Assembly: GCF_037974355.1 (NCBI RefSeq)
Contig: NZ_CP150235.1
Span: 5,518,001-5,582,000, forward strand
Source of the DNA: Paenibacillus sp. FSL R5-0517
GTDB taxonomy: Bacteria > Bacillota > Bacilli > Paenibacillales > Paenibacillaceae
Length of the DNA: 64,000 nucleotides
Reading direction: 5' to 3'
Under the pieces are notes generated by a model. The model saw nothing but the letters and a program-made list of their open reading frames with translations, was not told where the DNA came from and did not search any database. Positions within the stretch are counted from its first letter, which is position 1; the number at the start of each line of letters is the position of its first letter. The position numbers and the translations under genes are program-made. Shown piece by piece: positions 9,301 to 18,895 of the stretch.

Positions 9301-11706
9301 TTATTGTCCAAACCATTGTTCGCGATACTGACTCGGGGTAATGCCCTCCTGTTTCTTGAAGATCCGATTAAAATAACTATGCTGATAGCCCACAGCCGCC
9401 GCAACATCATTGATTTTCATCGTTGTCTCCCTTAACAATTGCTTCGCCGCATCCATTCTCACACGTGTCAGATAATCAATAAAATTGATGCCTGATACCT
9501 GTTTGAATGCCTTGCTCAGTGCATAGGGTGTCATCTGCTCCGCGTCAGCGCAGTTTTCCAGCGAAATATCGCTACGATAATGCGTATCGATATACAACAT
9601 TGTACGTTCCACCACCTGTTTCAGCGGTTCCTGGGATCGTGCTTCAATCTCTTGGATATACGGTGTGAATACCTCATTCATCATCCATTGTCTCATCTGA
9701 AAAGGTTCACGAATACCGGATAGCCGTTCATACATGTTGCAACCACCAAACAGCTTATAAGGTGTCACTCCCGTTTGCAGCATCATGTGCTGAATACTGC
9801 CGAGTAATTGCAGCATCATCTGCTGCACCTGAAATTCGGTACTACCCGTCCGCGTAATCTCGCTCATGAATTGTTCCAGCACACGTTCCGCTTCGTCCTG
9901 CTTGCCCAGCCTGATCGCCTGCAGCAACTCACGTTCCAGTCCAAGCGGATAGGAAGCTGCTTCGTTTCTGTGGAAACACGCCTCATCCTCCAGATCGAGT
10001 ATCTGACTTCCTTCCTCCACACTGCGATATGCCACGGCCTGTTCCATCTCGACGAATCGTCCGGGCAGTTCCTGAAGTGAAGCTGCTGGGCGGCTGATCA
10101 TCAAGGTCACCTTCATTTTGAGCGTTCGTCCAATCACCTCCATGAGCTCCTGTCCCCATAACATCGCTTGTGACTTCACAGGTTCGTCCTGAGGAGCGAT
10201 CACAAGCATGGCGGAAGACAGGTCATGAAAGTTCATGACACTGATCTGCCTGAAATGATTTTTTGCCACTTCCTGTGTGATATTCACTGCTGCAAAGGTG
10301 ACTAAACCCTTGTCCTGGCTTCCGAATCTGCCTTGCAGCTGCTCGTATCCCGTAAAATACATCTGCACCAGCAAATACTGCTGACCCTCCAACTCAAATC
10401 CGAGATGACGCATCCGCTGCTGGAGATCCTGCTCGTTATAGGCATATAAATGTCCCTGCACAAGTTGTAAGACAAAGCTGTCGCGCAGATGGGGAAGCTG
10501 CTCCTGCAACTGGCGATGTGCCGTTACACTGCGGGAGGTCAGTTCGTTCCATTGTTGCTCCAGCAGCTCAAACTCGTCCAGCTTCTCATCCGTTGGTGTA
10601 GTTTCGTTTCTGCCAGGCGTAAGCAGGTGCAGCATCCGTGCTACAGGCGAATAGATGCGGCGGGAAGCAAACCAGGATAACAACAATCCCAGGATGAGAC
10701 TGCCTGCACTCGCAATGACGATGATCTTGGATACCAGCTTGACGGGCGAAGTGACTGAGGTCAAAGGTGCTGCGGAGACGTACGTCCAGTCCGAATCAAT
10801 CCGACTCAACGAGCCATACGAGACAGAATAGGTCTGATCCTCATATCGGAACAGGAATGAGCGGCTATCGGCATGCAGGGCCACTTCTTTTTTTAGCTGC
10901 TGTTCAAAAGCAGAAGTCTCCCCCGCCGTTCCCGGATTCCCTGTAACCAGTGTGTTGCCTTCCTGATCCATAAGGAACGTTAAACCTTCATCATAAGGCG
11001 TAAGCGTTTTCAATAAACTGGCGACTTTCTCGTTATCCAGCGTAATAATCAGTGCACCAAATGGATTCATGCTCTCCCCTGGGATCTTATGTACGAGAAC
11101 GAGTGCATTGCCTGCATCCGTATGCAGTAGACTATTGTTGGTCGAAGGGGCGGTATCTCGGTTGATGCCCGAAACCCAGTCTGTCCAGTACACGTGGTTG
11201 CCCATGGAGAGATAACGATCATACGCTTGTACTTTGGCAGCATCATTCAACTCGTTATAATCCCGATTAAACAAGATCGGCTTCGGTTCCTGCAAATATA
11301 GCTGTGCTGACTTGATCAACGGGTGGGAACCTTGTAGTACATATAATGTAGTGACGATCTCCTGCGTTTCATTAAAATAATACACAAAATCCAGCGTTCG
11401 TAACGCATTGCCAAACCTCGGTTCAAAAGCCCAATGAGATAAGTTCATCTCCAGATAGGCCAGTTGATCATCCACATTGCGTGCCCGATTCTCGATCTGG
11501 TTCTGATGCATCCGATTGAATTCGGTTTCCATCCGGCCAACCACCTGTTGATACATCACGATACCTGTGATTAACCCGGGAATACTGGCAATGAGTAAAA
11601 TAAGCATCAGGCTGTTTCGATAAAATCGTCCTTTATGTCTTCCTGCTTTGAAATCGGATAACCGCTTGAATCTGCCCAATATTCGATCATTCCTCGTCGG
11701 TTCCAT
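9301..11706 (-). CDS. Membrane-anchored AraC-family transcriptional regulator (YtdP/YesN-like)
   Basis: An 801-residue one-component regulator. Residues ~28-50 form a transmembrane helix (NSLMLILLIASIPGLITGI). A ~280-residue extracytoplasmic sensor follows, then a second helix near residues 328-347 (IIVIASAGSLILGLLLSW). The cytoplasmic C-terminus ends in two AraC helix-turn-helix motifs (about 700-800; DISLENCADAEQMTPYALSKAFKQ and INDVAAAVGYQHSYFNRIFKKQ). Such proteins commonly sit beside LplB-YtcP importers and activate them when an extracellular glycan signal is sensed. AGGTGAG precedes the chosen ATG. The likely target is the operon running leftward from 9025. Confidence 0.88.
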   Translation of the reverse strand: MEPTRNDRILGRFKRLSDFKAGRHKGRFYRNSLMLILLIASIPGLITGIVMYQQVVGRMETEFNRMHQNQIENRARNVDDQLAYLEMNLSHWAFEPRFGNALRTLDFVYYFNETQEIVTTLYVLQGSHPLIKSAQLYLQEPKPILFNRDYNELNDAAKVQAYDRYLSMGNHVYWTDWVSGINRDTAPSTNNSLLHTDAGNALVLVHKIPGESMNPFGALIITLDNEKVASLLKTLTPYDEGLTFLMDQEGNTLVTGNPGTAGETSAFEQQLKKEVALHADSRSFLFRYEDQTYSVSYGSLSRIDSDWTYVSAAPLTSVTSPVKLVSKIIVIASAGSLILGLLLSWFASRRIYSPVARMLHLLTPGRNETTPTDEKLDEFELLEQQWNELTSRSVTAHRQLQEQLPHLRDSFVLQLVQGHLYAYNEQDLQQRMRHLGFELEGQQYLLVQMYFTGYEQLQGRFGSQDKGLVTFAAVNITQEVAKNHFRQISVMNFHDLSSAMLVIAPQDEPVKSQAMLWGQELMEVIGRTLKMKVTLMISRPAASLQELPGRFVEMEQAVAYRSVEEGSQILDLEDEACFHRNEAASYPLGLERELLQAIRLGKQDEAERVLEQFMSEITRTGSTEFQVQQMMLQLLGSIQHMMLQTGVTPYKLFGGCNMYERLSGIREPFQMRQWMMNEVFTPYIQEIEARSQEPLKQVVERTMLYIDTHYRSDISLENCADAEQMTPYALSKAFKQVSGINFIDYLTRVRMDAAKQLLRETTMKINDVAAAVGYQHSYFNRIFKKQEGITPSQYREQWFGQ

Positions 11707-11823
11707 CGCTACTCACCTGCCTGCTTGCATCGGGTCTGACTGTCATGGAAACTTCCTCAACTCCCTTGAGAATATATGGATGAAATCCTTTTCTTGTATT
11801 ATACGCATAATCATCAGGTGAAT

Positions 11824-11852
11824 GAAATGATCTGTAACCGATCATTTTTTTA
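11824..11852 (+). terminator. Terminator-like hairpin in the leader upstream of the dipeptidase gene
   Basis: AATGATC...GATCATT with a 7-nt loop is followed by seven T residues on the plus strand. No plus-strand gene lies before it. It may stop stray transcription or be part of a leader. The TACAAT at 11884-11889 could be the -10 box of the dipeptidase promoter. Confidence 0.4.
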
Positions 11853-11921
11853 ACCAATGTTTTATTAACATGACAAAATGGATTACAATGAGATAAAGCA
11901 AACATCAAGGAGGCCTTTTTA

Positions 11922-13277
11922 ATGAAAGAACAGACTTACTTTGAACAAAATAGAGAAAAACACCTGGCAGAACTGAATGAATGGTTATCCATTCCAAGTA
12001 TCTCCGCCATTTCAGAGCATAAAGAGGATGTTAATCGTGCAGCACAATGGGCAGCAGATGCGCTCACACGTGCAGGCATGGAAAACGTAGAGGTCATTCC
12101 AACGGCTGGACATCCGATTGTCTATGCAGATCACCTGCATGCACCCGGCAAACCGACAGCTCTGATCTATGGTCATTATGATGTACAACCTGTAGATCCC
12201 CTTAATCTGTGGGACACGCCTCCTTTCGAACCTACCATTCGTGATGGCAAGCTGTTCGCTCGTGGTGCAACGGATGACAAAGGACAGATCTTCCTACATA
12301 TCAAGGCTGTAGAAGCCATTCTCGCCGAAAACAAAGAACTACCGGTTAACATCAAGTTCTGTATCGAAGGTGAAGAGGAAATCTCCAGTCCGAACCTGCC
12401 CATCTATCTGAATGACAATACGGACAAGTTGCGTGCAGACATGATACTGATCTCGGATACGTCCCTGCTTGAAAAAGGGAAACCGGCGATCTCCACTGGC
12501 CTGCGTGGTCTATGTTCGCTTCACGTAGATCTGAACACAGCCAATACCGACTTGCACTCCGGTTCATTTGGTGGTGGTGTACCCAACGCACTGCATGCAC
12601 TCGTATCCCTGCTCGCATCGTTGCACGATGAACAAGGCCGTGTGAGTGTAGATGGATTTTACGATGGCGTTCTGCCACTGTCTCCTGAGATGAGAGAAGA
12701 ATTTGTGAAACAGGGCTTCAATGAAGAACAGCTTCGTCAAGACCTCGGACTGGAGCAATTGTACGGCGAAGAAGGTTACTCGTTCGTGGAACGTGTTGGC
12801 GCTCGTCCAACATTGGAACTGAATGGGGTATGGGGTGGTTTCCAGGGTGAAGGCAGCAAAACGGTTATTCCGAAGGAAGCTCATGCCAAAATCACCTGCC
12901 GCCTCGTAGCGGACCAAGACCCACAACATGTATTGGATCGTATCGAAGCACATCTGCGCGCTCACGTTCAACCGGGTGCAACCCTGCATGTGAAACAGAT
13001 CGAGAAAGCTTTTGCTTTCAATATCGATCCTGCCAATCCCATTCTGCAAAAAGCGGCAGATGCATATGAGCATGTGTATGGCGTTCGTGCCCTCTTTACC
13101 AAAGATGGCGGCTCCATTCCGATTGTTGAGAAGCTCTCACGTGTACTCGAAATCCCTGCTGTGATGATGGGCTTTGGTTTGCCGGATGAGAATCTGCATG
13201 CACCGAACGAGCACTTCAACCTGGAGAACTTTGATAAAGGGTTGTTGACGATTGTTCAGTTCTTGAAGAGTTTGTAG
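11922..13277 (+). CDS. M20 family dipeptidase
   Basis: A 451-residue cytoplasmic metallopeptidase of the M20 family, CNDP-like dipeptidase branch. Visible zinc-site motifs are YGHYDVQPVDP (~80-90), ARGATDDKGQ (~115-124) and EGEEEISSPN (~152-161), with a distal HAPNEHF near the C-terminus. Length and motif order are normal for the family. AAGGAGG sits before the ATG. It hydrolyses dipeptides or short peptides. It stands alone, divergent from the AraC regulator gene. Confidence 0.9.
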   Translation: MKEQTYFEQNREKHLAELNEWLSIPSISAISEHKEDVNRAAQWAADALTRAGMENVEVIPTAGHPIVYADHLHAPGKPTALIYGHYDVQPVDPLNLWDTPPFEPTIRDGKLFARGATDDKGQIFLHIKAVEAILAENKELPVNIKFCIEGEEEISSPNLPIYLNDNTDKLRADMILISDTSLLEKGKPAISTGLRGLCSLHVDLNTANTDLHSGSFGGGVPNALHALVSLLASLHDEQGRVSVDGFYDGVLPLSPEMREEFVKQGFNEEQLRQDLGLEQLYGEEGYSFVERVGARPTLELNGVWGGFQGEGSKTVIPKEAHAKITCRLVADQDPQHVLDRIEAHLRAHVQPGATLHVKQIEKAFAFNIDPANPILQKAADAYEHVYGVRALFTKDGGSIPIVEKLSRVLEIPAVMMGFGLPDENLHAPNEHFNLENFDKGLLTIVQFLKSL

Positions 13278-14289
13278 TCATCACGTTTAAAACCAGTTCA
13301 TGCTGAGAGCGTGCGGACGTGACGTTCCGGTGCCGAATCGTTCTTTCGATCGCTGTTATCGTCGGATTTTTTGGATTTCCCTTCTCGAAGGGTAAAATCC
13401 GACGATAAAGGCGAACGCTCCGCTTCTTCAGAATCGATTTCGTCCCCTTCACTACGTTGCAGCTCTCGCAGACTGATTTTAGGATTGATCCTAACTTTTT
13501 ATATGGGTTAGGTAATAGGGACAGTAAAAGGACGGTCTTCGGGTCGTTCTTTTTAATTTGATTTTGTTTTTTCATTTGTTTTCTGGTGTTTTTGTTGCTT
13601 TGCTACTTTCGGGCTTTGGGGCTTTGTTCTTTGTTTCTTTTGTGATGTTGTAGTTATTTTATTTCTTTAGTGATGCTCTAGTTTGTCCAATCGCTACTTT
13701 TCATGATGGAGGGCATTAGTAATATAGAGAGGATAAAAAAACTTGGCTACTGACAACTCTTTGAATGTTGTCTCGATTGTTATGTAATAGCTTGTTTTAT
13801 CATGGTTGCTTAGAGGATTGGGTGTGAATTGGATGGTGTAGTGTAGCAGATAATCAAAACGATGGGCTTCGGGTTCTCGTACTGTTTTTTGATTTATTCT
13901 TCTTCACTCGTTGTAGTTCTTCCTATGACTGATTTTATAGACGGGGTCCCGGTTTGAATGGTTTAGTGTATTAGAGATAACATACGCGACGGCTTATCGA
14001 CCGTTTTATTAGATTAATTAAGTCGAGGTTTGTTTGGAACGGTGATATCTGGAATATCCACTGGTGGAGTCACATGGTGCGGATCGGGTAACAAATGCCT
14101 TAATAGCTATAGGTGCCCTGCTTCACTACAAGGGTGGTCAGCCACGGGGATATCTGAATGGGAGGGTCTTTCGGGATTCCTGCGTTTTGACTTGCTTATG
14201 TTCAGCGACTTCGCTTTGGGACTTTTGTCATGAGTGTTTACCTGCTGTTGCGCCCAAGCAAGCTAATCCAAAATGATGAGGTGAATGTT
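13278..14289. other. Intergenic region of about 1 kb without a supported gene
   Basis: It holds the first copy of the dispersed cruciform repeat (13331-13450). A hairpin AAAAGGACG...CGTTCTTTT with trailing T residues (13523-13551) could end transcription. A T/G-rich low-complexity stretch (~13555-13700) follows. Short frames here lack ribosome binding sites or recognisable protein patterns. The 14000-14230 part is more GC-balanced, with several short inverted repeats, and could be a leader for the TetR-type gene; no known riboswitch was recognised. Confidence 0.6.
13331..13450. repeat. Dispersed cruciform repeat, copy 1
   Basis: Perfect 15-bp inverted arms lie at 13356-13370 and 13394-13408 (TTATCGTCGGATTTT and its complement). 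An inner hairpin CCCTT-ctcg-AAGGG lies between them. The flank CGCTCCGCTTCTTCAG directly after is shared with the copy at 21831-21955. Confidence 0.8.
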
Positions 14290-14865
14290 ATGTCTGCTTC
14301 TCACCTAACCAAACATGCGCTGGCTCACTCGCTCAAATCACTGATGGAGCATACTCCGCTGAACAAGATTACGGTCAAACATCTGGTGGATCATTGCGGA
14401 TTGAATCGGCAAACCTTTTATTATCATTTTCAGGATATTTACGCGCTGCTTGGATGGATCTATCAGACTGAAGCAGTGGAGAGCCTTACGGAATACCGAA
14501 GCTACAGCACATGGACGGACGGATTCTATAAAATCTTTTGTTACATTGAGAACAATAAATCATTCTGCTGCAATACACTCGACTCGCTCGGTCGCACCCA
14601 CCTGGATACATACCTCTACGAAGTAACGCATGATCTGATTATGGGTGTGATTGATGAGCTAGCCTGTGGGATAAAGGTCCGCAGTGAAGACAAAGAGTTT
14701 ATCGCCAACTTCTATACCCTGGCCTTCACCGGGCTAATCATTCAGTGGATGAGGGGTAATATGCAAGAACCGCCAAAACAGATTATTGAAAAGCTCAGTG
14801 AGCTGATCCAAGGCAATGTCCTGAGGGCACTGCACAGATATGAGGATAAGCTGCCATCCGATTAG
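14290..14865 (+). CDS. TetR/AcrR-type regulator (DhaS-like)
   Basis: A 191-residue regulator. The N-terminal HTH reads LNKITVKHLVDHCGLNRQTFYYHFQDIYALLGWIY, a clear TetR DNA-binding domain, and the C-terminal half resembles the DhaS-like ligand-binding domain. The ATG at 14290 follows GAGGTGA; upstream in-frame starts lack a good site. It lies 155 bp before the oleate hydratase gene in the same direction. It probably represses itself and/or that gene in response to a fatty acid or related compound. Confidence 0.85.
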   Translation: MSASHLTKHALAHSLKSLMEHTPLNKITVKHLVDHCGLNRQTFYYHFQDIYALLGWIYQTEAVESLTEYRSYSTWTDGFYKIFCYIENNKSFCCNTLDSLGRTHLDTYLYEVTHDLIMGVIDELACGIKVRSEDKEFIANFYTLAFTGLIIQWMRGNMQEPPKQIIEKLSELIQGNVLRALHRYEDKLPSD

Positions 14866-14883
14866 GATGCGCGGCTTTTTTTT
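14850..14883 (+). terminator. Terminator overlapping the end of the TetR-type gene
   Basis: The hairpin GCTGCCATCC / GGATGCGCGGC (one bulge) spans the stop codon and is followed by eight T residues. Confidence 0.8.
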
Positions 14884-14901
14884 GCATACAATCTAACCCT
14901 A

Positions 14902-14936
14902 GGTTTTAGACATTTTTCCAAAAGTGACTAAAAACC
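14902..14936. promoter_or_regulatory. Inverted repeat upstream of oleate hydratase, candidate TetR operator
   Basis: GGTTTTAGACA and TGACTAAAAACC form imperfect inverted arms (TTTTAGnCA at 14904-14912 and 14925-14933, 12 bp apart). It lies between the regulator gene and the hydratase start. Function is inferred from position and symmetry. Confidence 0.45.
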
Positions 14937-15020
14937 AGACATACCTATTCTTTTGATCATACCTTACGGGACCTGCAAGGTTTACATTAGGGATGTGACT
15001 ACAGTACCTTTTGGAGGCGA

Positions 15021-16607
15021 ATGATCGTGAAGAAAGAACACGGTAATAAACGGGTCTATTTTGTAGGCGGCGGTATTGCATCATTGGCGGGTGCAGCTTA
15101 TCTAGTCAGAGATTGTGGCTTTCCAGGAGAACACATTCACATTATCGAAGAAATGCCGATTCTCGGTGGTAGCAATGATGGGGCTGGTAATCCCGATCAA
15201 GGATATATCATCCGCGGCGGTCGAATGCTCAATGACGAGGCTTATGAAAATCTATGGGAGTTGTTGGCGTCCATCCCTTCCATCGACCGTCCGGGCATAT
15301 CTGTCCGACAGGAAATTACCGAATTTGACGATGCCAATCCCACACATTCTAATGCACGGCTCATCAACCGTGACGGCAAGGTCGAGGATGTGCTCTCCAT
15401 GGGTTTTGATATGGCGGATCGTCTGGCGATGGGCAAGCTGATTATTACTCCTGAAGACACGCTGGGTAAACTGCGAATCAACGACTGGTTTGGCCCTCAC
15501 TTTTTCCAAACGAACTTCTGGTATATGTGGGCGACCACCTTTGCCTTCCAACCTTGGCATAGCGCCGTGGAATTCAAGAGATACATGCTTCGCTTTTTTC
15601 ACGAATTCCCAAGAATTCAGACGCTGGAAGGTGTCACTCGGACACCCTTCAACCAGTATGACTCGATCATCCTGCCACTGTATAACTATCTGGAACCGTT
15701 TAGCATAGATTTCACGCTGAAATGTACTGTCACCGATCTGGACTTCAAAGAGGGCGACGGCATTACGGTAAGTCGGATGCATGTGCTCAAGGGAGGTAAA
15801 GAGGAGGTCATTGACATCCACGAAGGCGATCTGGTCATTGTCACCAATGGCTCGATGACCGAAGGGGCCGACCTCGGCTCCATGACTTCTGCACCGAAAC
15901 TGAACGGCAAGGGCAGCTCATGGAAGCTGTGGGAGAACATTGCCGCCAAGAAACCGATGCTGGGTAATCCCTCTTCATTTAATGATTATGTGCATGAGTC
16001 CAAATGGGAGTCGTTTACGGTCACCTTCCAGGATTCGGTCTTCTTTGATCTGATGGAGAAATTCACACGCAACCGGGCAGGTACCGGCGCTCTGGTTACT
16101 TTCAAGGATTCCAGTTGGTTCATGTCTGTCGTTCTGGCCTTCCAACCACATTTCCGTGGTCAGCCGGAGCATGTCAAGGTGTTCTGGGGATACGGATTAT
16201 ACCCGGATAATGTTGGCGACTACGTGAAGAAAAGAATGAGTGATTGTACCGGGGAAGAAATTATGCAGGAGTTGATCGGCCATCTTCATTTTCAGGAACA
16301 TCAAGAGGCGATCATGGCTACCGCCAACTGCATTCCATGCATGATGCCTTACATCACTGCCCAATTTATGCCTAGACTGAACAGCGACAGACCAAAAGTT
16401 GTGCCTGAGGGCTCCACTAACCTGGCCTTTATTAGCCAATTCTGCGAGATTCCCGATGATGTGGTATTCACGGAAGAATATTCGGTCCGGGCAGCACGGA
16501 TCGCCGTCTACACTCTTCTCGGAGAGAACCGTCCAATTGAGCCAATTAACCAGTACCAGTATGATGTTCGGACGCTGTTCAGCAGTTTTGTGACTTCGTT
16601 TAGATAA
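15021..16607 (+). CDS. ohyA: Oleate hydratase (myosin-cross-reactive antigen family)
   Basis: A 528-residue FAD-dependent enzyme that adds water to the cis-9 double bond of unsaturated fatty acids. The N-terminal dinucleotide-binding site reads YFVGGGIASLAGAAYLVRD (residues ~12-30), followed by the family signature EEMPILGGSNDGAG and GGRMLNDEAYENLWEL. WYMWATTFAFQPWHSA and NQYDSIILPL are also typical. The protein is at the short end for the family. GGAGG precedes the ATG. It is monocistronic and probably controlled by the TetR-type regulator upstream; it may detoxify host or plant fatty acids. Confidence 0.93.
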   Translation: MIVKKEHGNKRVYFVGGGIASLAGAAYLVRDCGFPGEHIHIIEEMPILGGSNDGAGNPDQGYIIRGGRMLNDEAYENLWELLASIPSIDRPGISVRQEITEFDDANPTHSNARLINRDGKVEDVLSMGFDMADRLAMGKLIITPEDTLGKLRINDWFGPHFFQTNFWYMWATTFAFQPWHSAVEFKRYMLRFFHEFPRIQTLEGVTRTPFNQYDSIILPLYNYLEPFSIDFTLKCTVTDLDFKEGDGITVSRMHVLKGGKEEVIDIHEGDLVIVTNGSMTEGADLGSMTSAPKLNGKGSSWKLWENIAAKKPMLGNPSSFNDYVHESKWESFTVTFQDSVFFDLMEKFTRNRAGTGALVTFKDSSWFMSVVLAFQPHFRGQPEHVKVFWGYGLYPDNVGDYVKKRMSDCTGEEIMQELIGHLHFQEHQEAIMATANCIPCMMPYITAQFMPRLNSDRPKVVPEGSTNLAFISQFCEIPDDVVFTEEYSVRAARIAVYTLLGENRPIEPINQYQYDVRTLFSSFVTSFR

Positions 16608-16718
16608 CTGTTTAGCATGAGGATTGCGAAATAACAGAAGCTTGATTTTCGTCGAACCAGTCAATAAGTTAATGTTGGTGTAACGTCTGATGCCGGATTG
16701 AAAGGTTTTTTATAAGGC

Positions 16719-16758
16719 AAATAGAGATTTCCGTCAGTGATGACAGAAATCTCTATTT
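16719..16758. terminator. Long hairpin after oleate hydratase
   Basis: An 18-bp stem (AAATAGAGATTTCcGTCA and its complement) with a GTGA loop and one mismatch. No long T-run follows beyond the stem's own TATTT, so it may be a bidirectional terminator or an mRNA 3'-end stabiliser. Confidence 0.6.
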
Positions 16759-16814
16759 CGTTGAGTATGAAGCCACACACATAATCTCCATCAAGATTGC
16801 CAACTGTCGTCTAA

Positions 16815-17010
16815 AGAACCTTAAAGGCCTTATTGCTCGAAATTTCGCAGGTTTGAGAATCTAACGAATCGTAGGCGCCTTATTTTGAGTCTAAGCATAG
16901 TTTTGTAACGTAATATCGCTCATTTTCATTACATAGCGTGTCTGAGATTCGTTACATTTTGTATCACAGCAAAATCTTGGAAATAAGACTTCGCAGGTTC
17001 GTTAGAACTG
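16815..17010. repeat. Intergenic tract of related short repeats
   Basis: Variants of the same words recur: TTCGCAGGTT (near 16846 and 16989), GCCTTATT (twice), and ATTCGTTAC/TCTAACGAAT in both orientations. No open frame fits. This belongs to the 16608-17193 gap between oleate hydratase and the next minus-strand gene, where no other feature was seen apart from the hairpin at 16719. Confidence 0.45.
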
Positions 17011-17193
17011 AGCGTCCCTTCAGAGATTATTACGTATGAGAGGCACTCGTTGTCATGTCTTATTGTCGAGATCCTAGTCCGTACTTTATTGAAACCTGAC
17101 TTATCATGCTTCCGTGTTGCTCATGTATACTCATGTGGTTGTTCTTATTATTCTTGGTGTTACTTTTCATTTTTTCATTGTTACCCATCGCGC

Positions 17194-17565
17194 TTATGTG
17201 CGGAAAGTCGTAAACTTCAGCATGTGCACAAGTTTGGAGAAATGTGCGATCTCCTGTTGGACGCCAGAAGTATCAGTCCCCGACATGGCCTGATTCGCTC
17301 GTAATGTTCTACGGGTGTTCAGCATACCTTCGATCAGTTTCATGACCGTGTTGCGGCCACGATGATCGACAATCATATACTTTTTGCGTGCATCTAGCTC
17401 TACCCACACGATGTTGCTGAATGATGTGAACAGATGCTTGCGGTACTGCTCCATATCGGTTTCATTGTAATGCTCGCCATAAAAGGCATAGTATCCGTGT
17501 ATGTGCAACTTCTCCGCCAACACTGTGATGAACGGATCATGTTCGAGCATAGCGTTACGTTCCAT
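17194..17565 (-). CDS. Hypothetical protein, 123 aa
   Basis: The protein is soluble, mixed alpha/beta, and has no recognised domain. It contains GYYAFYGEHYNETDMEQYRKH and VWVELDARKKYMIVDHRG, which read as a strand-helix-strand core. GGAGGCGTGAAAC lies directly before the ATG, supporting a real gene. It lies between the repeat tract and nagA, with a gap of about 115 bp to nagA, so it is probably a separate unit. Confidence 0.6.
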   Translation of the reverse strand: MERNAMLEHDPFITVLAEKLHIHGYYAFYGEHYNETDMEQYRKHLFTSFSNIVWVELDARKKYMIVDHRGRNTVMKLIEGMLNTRRTLRANQAMSGTDTSGVQQEIAHFSKLVHMLKFTTFRT

Positions 17566-17680
17566 GTTTCACGCCTCCGTTATGCGTGATCCGCAGATCC
17601 CGTCTTTTTGAGATCTATTTTAACATAATACGCAAGCTGTTGCCTCTCTTGCCTCTCCGCAAACATGTCCACGCTACAAC

Positions 17681-18895
17681 TTACTCGCCGACCCGTCTGC
17701 CCTTCACCCACACACCCTCAATATCCAGCTCCGCATTCAGCAAAACGATATCTGCCTGTTTTCCCTGAGCCAGGGAACCTGTCCGGTGATCAATGCCCAG
17801 CAGGCGTGCGGGGGTCAGACTTGCTGCACGTGATGCAGCGTTCAGACTCAAGCCAACTTCCTGTACCAGGTAACGGAAACCGCGAATCATCGTCAGTGTG
17901 CTTCCGGCCAGTGCGCCGCCGTCCTTCAGTCTGGCCTCACCGTGCTTCACGATGACGGGCAAGTCGCCGATCTTGTATTCCCCGTCATCCAATCCCGCAG
18001 CAGACATGGCATCTGTGATCAACACGAGTTGATCATTATGTTGCTTCAATTGAGCGAGGATGGAAATCGCCGCAGGGTGCACGTGAATACCATCGGCAAT
18101 CACCTCAGCACTGATACGCGGATCACTTAGCACCGCTCCGGCAGCTCCCGGTAGCCGGTGATGCAGCGGTGTCATCGCATTAAACGTATGCACCGCATGA
18201 TGAAGTCCGGCTTCAACTGCTCGCTCCACCTCTTCATAGGTCGCATCGGTGTGGCCGAGTGCCGCTGTAATCCGCTGTTCACGCAGCCACGAGATGACTT
18301 CCAGTGCGCCTTCACGTTCCGGTGCCAACGTAACTTGACGGATTAGGCCGGGATATTGCTTCTCCCATGTTTCAAGCCAGGATACATCAGGTAGAATGAT
18401 ATGTTCGGGATTTTGCGCACCAGGCCATTTCGGACTGAAAAACGGACCTTCCAGGTGCACACCCTCAAGCTGTGCATACGGCATCTCACCGGAACGATAA
18501 CGAGCTACTTCAGCAAGTACGCTGTCCAGTCGCTCTTTCGGAGCGGTCATGGAAGTCGCAAGCATCGCTGTTGTTCCCTGCGTACTATGAAAAGAAGTGA
18601 TCTTGTCCAACACCTCCGGGCTTGCATCCATAAAGTCTTCTCCGTTCCCACCATGCACATGGATATCAATGAATCCAGGCACAATGAGGCCATGGTCCGG
18701 TACAGACAGCTGCAAAGCTTCTCGCCGAATCTGTTCAGGCAGACCTTCCGGTACCCCAGCATAAAGGATTTTTCCATCCCTCCAGGCTAATACACCGTCT
18801 TCCAATATCTCATTGGAAAGGAGCAGCTTGCCCCGAAGAAGAGAAATATTTTGTTCACGCTGGCTCCCAGGTTCATGATTATTCGCTCCGGTCAT
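17681..18895 (-). CDS. nagA: N-acetylglucosamine-6-phosphate deacetylase
   Basis: A 404-residue enzyme that converts GlcNAc-6-phosphate to glucosamine-6-phosphate and acetate. The metal-binding and active-site motifs are visible in order: GFIDIHVHGGNGEDFMD, GVHLEGPFF, ALGHTDATYEE, HTFNAMTPLHHR and LITDAMSAAG. The chosen ATG overlaps the nagB stop by 4 nt (ATGA at 18892-18895) and follows GGGAGG. A longer frame upstream would overlap nagB more and lacks support. It is translationally coupled to nagB. Confidence 0.95.
   Translation of the reverse strand: MTGANNHEPGSQREQNISLLRGKLLLSNEILEDGVLAWRDGKILYAGVPEGLPEQIRREALQLSVPDHGLIVPGFIDIHVHGGNGEDFMDASPEVLDKITSFHSTQGTTAMLATSMTAPKERLDSVLAEVARYRSGEMPYAQLEGVHLEGPFFSPKWPGAQNPEHIILPDVSWLETWEKQYPGLIRQVTLAPEREGALEVISWLREQRITAALGHTDATYEEVERAVEAGLHHAVHTFNAMTPLHHRLPGAAGAVLSDPRISAEVIADGIHVHPAAISILAQLKQHNDQLVLITDAMSAAGLDDGEYKIGDLPVIVKHGEARLKDGGALAGSTLTMIRGFRYLVQEVGLSLNAASRAASLTPARLLGIDHRTGSLAQGKQADIVLLNAELDIEGVWVKGRRVGE

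Noticed and set aside
11687..11908. 73-residue frame upstream of the AraC regulator
   Set aside because: It overlaps the regulator start and runs over the region with the dipeptidase promoter; no convincing ribosome binding site or protein pattern.
13216..13575. 119-residue minus-strand frame after the dipeptidase gene
   Set aside because: It reads through the cruciform repeat and a terminator hairpin, is Lys/Asn-rich by composition only, and lies antisense to the dipeptidase end.
14000..14230. Possible riboswitch before the TetR-type gene
   Set aside because: Several short inverted repeats are present, but no known aptamer core could be recognised.
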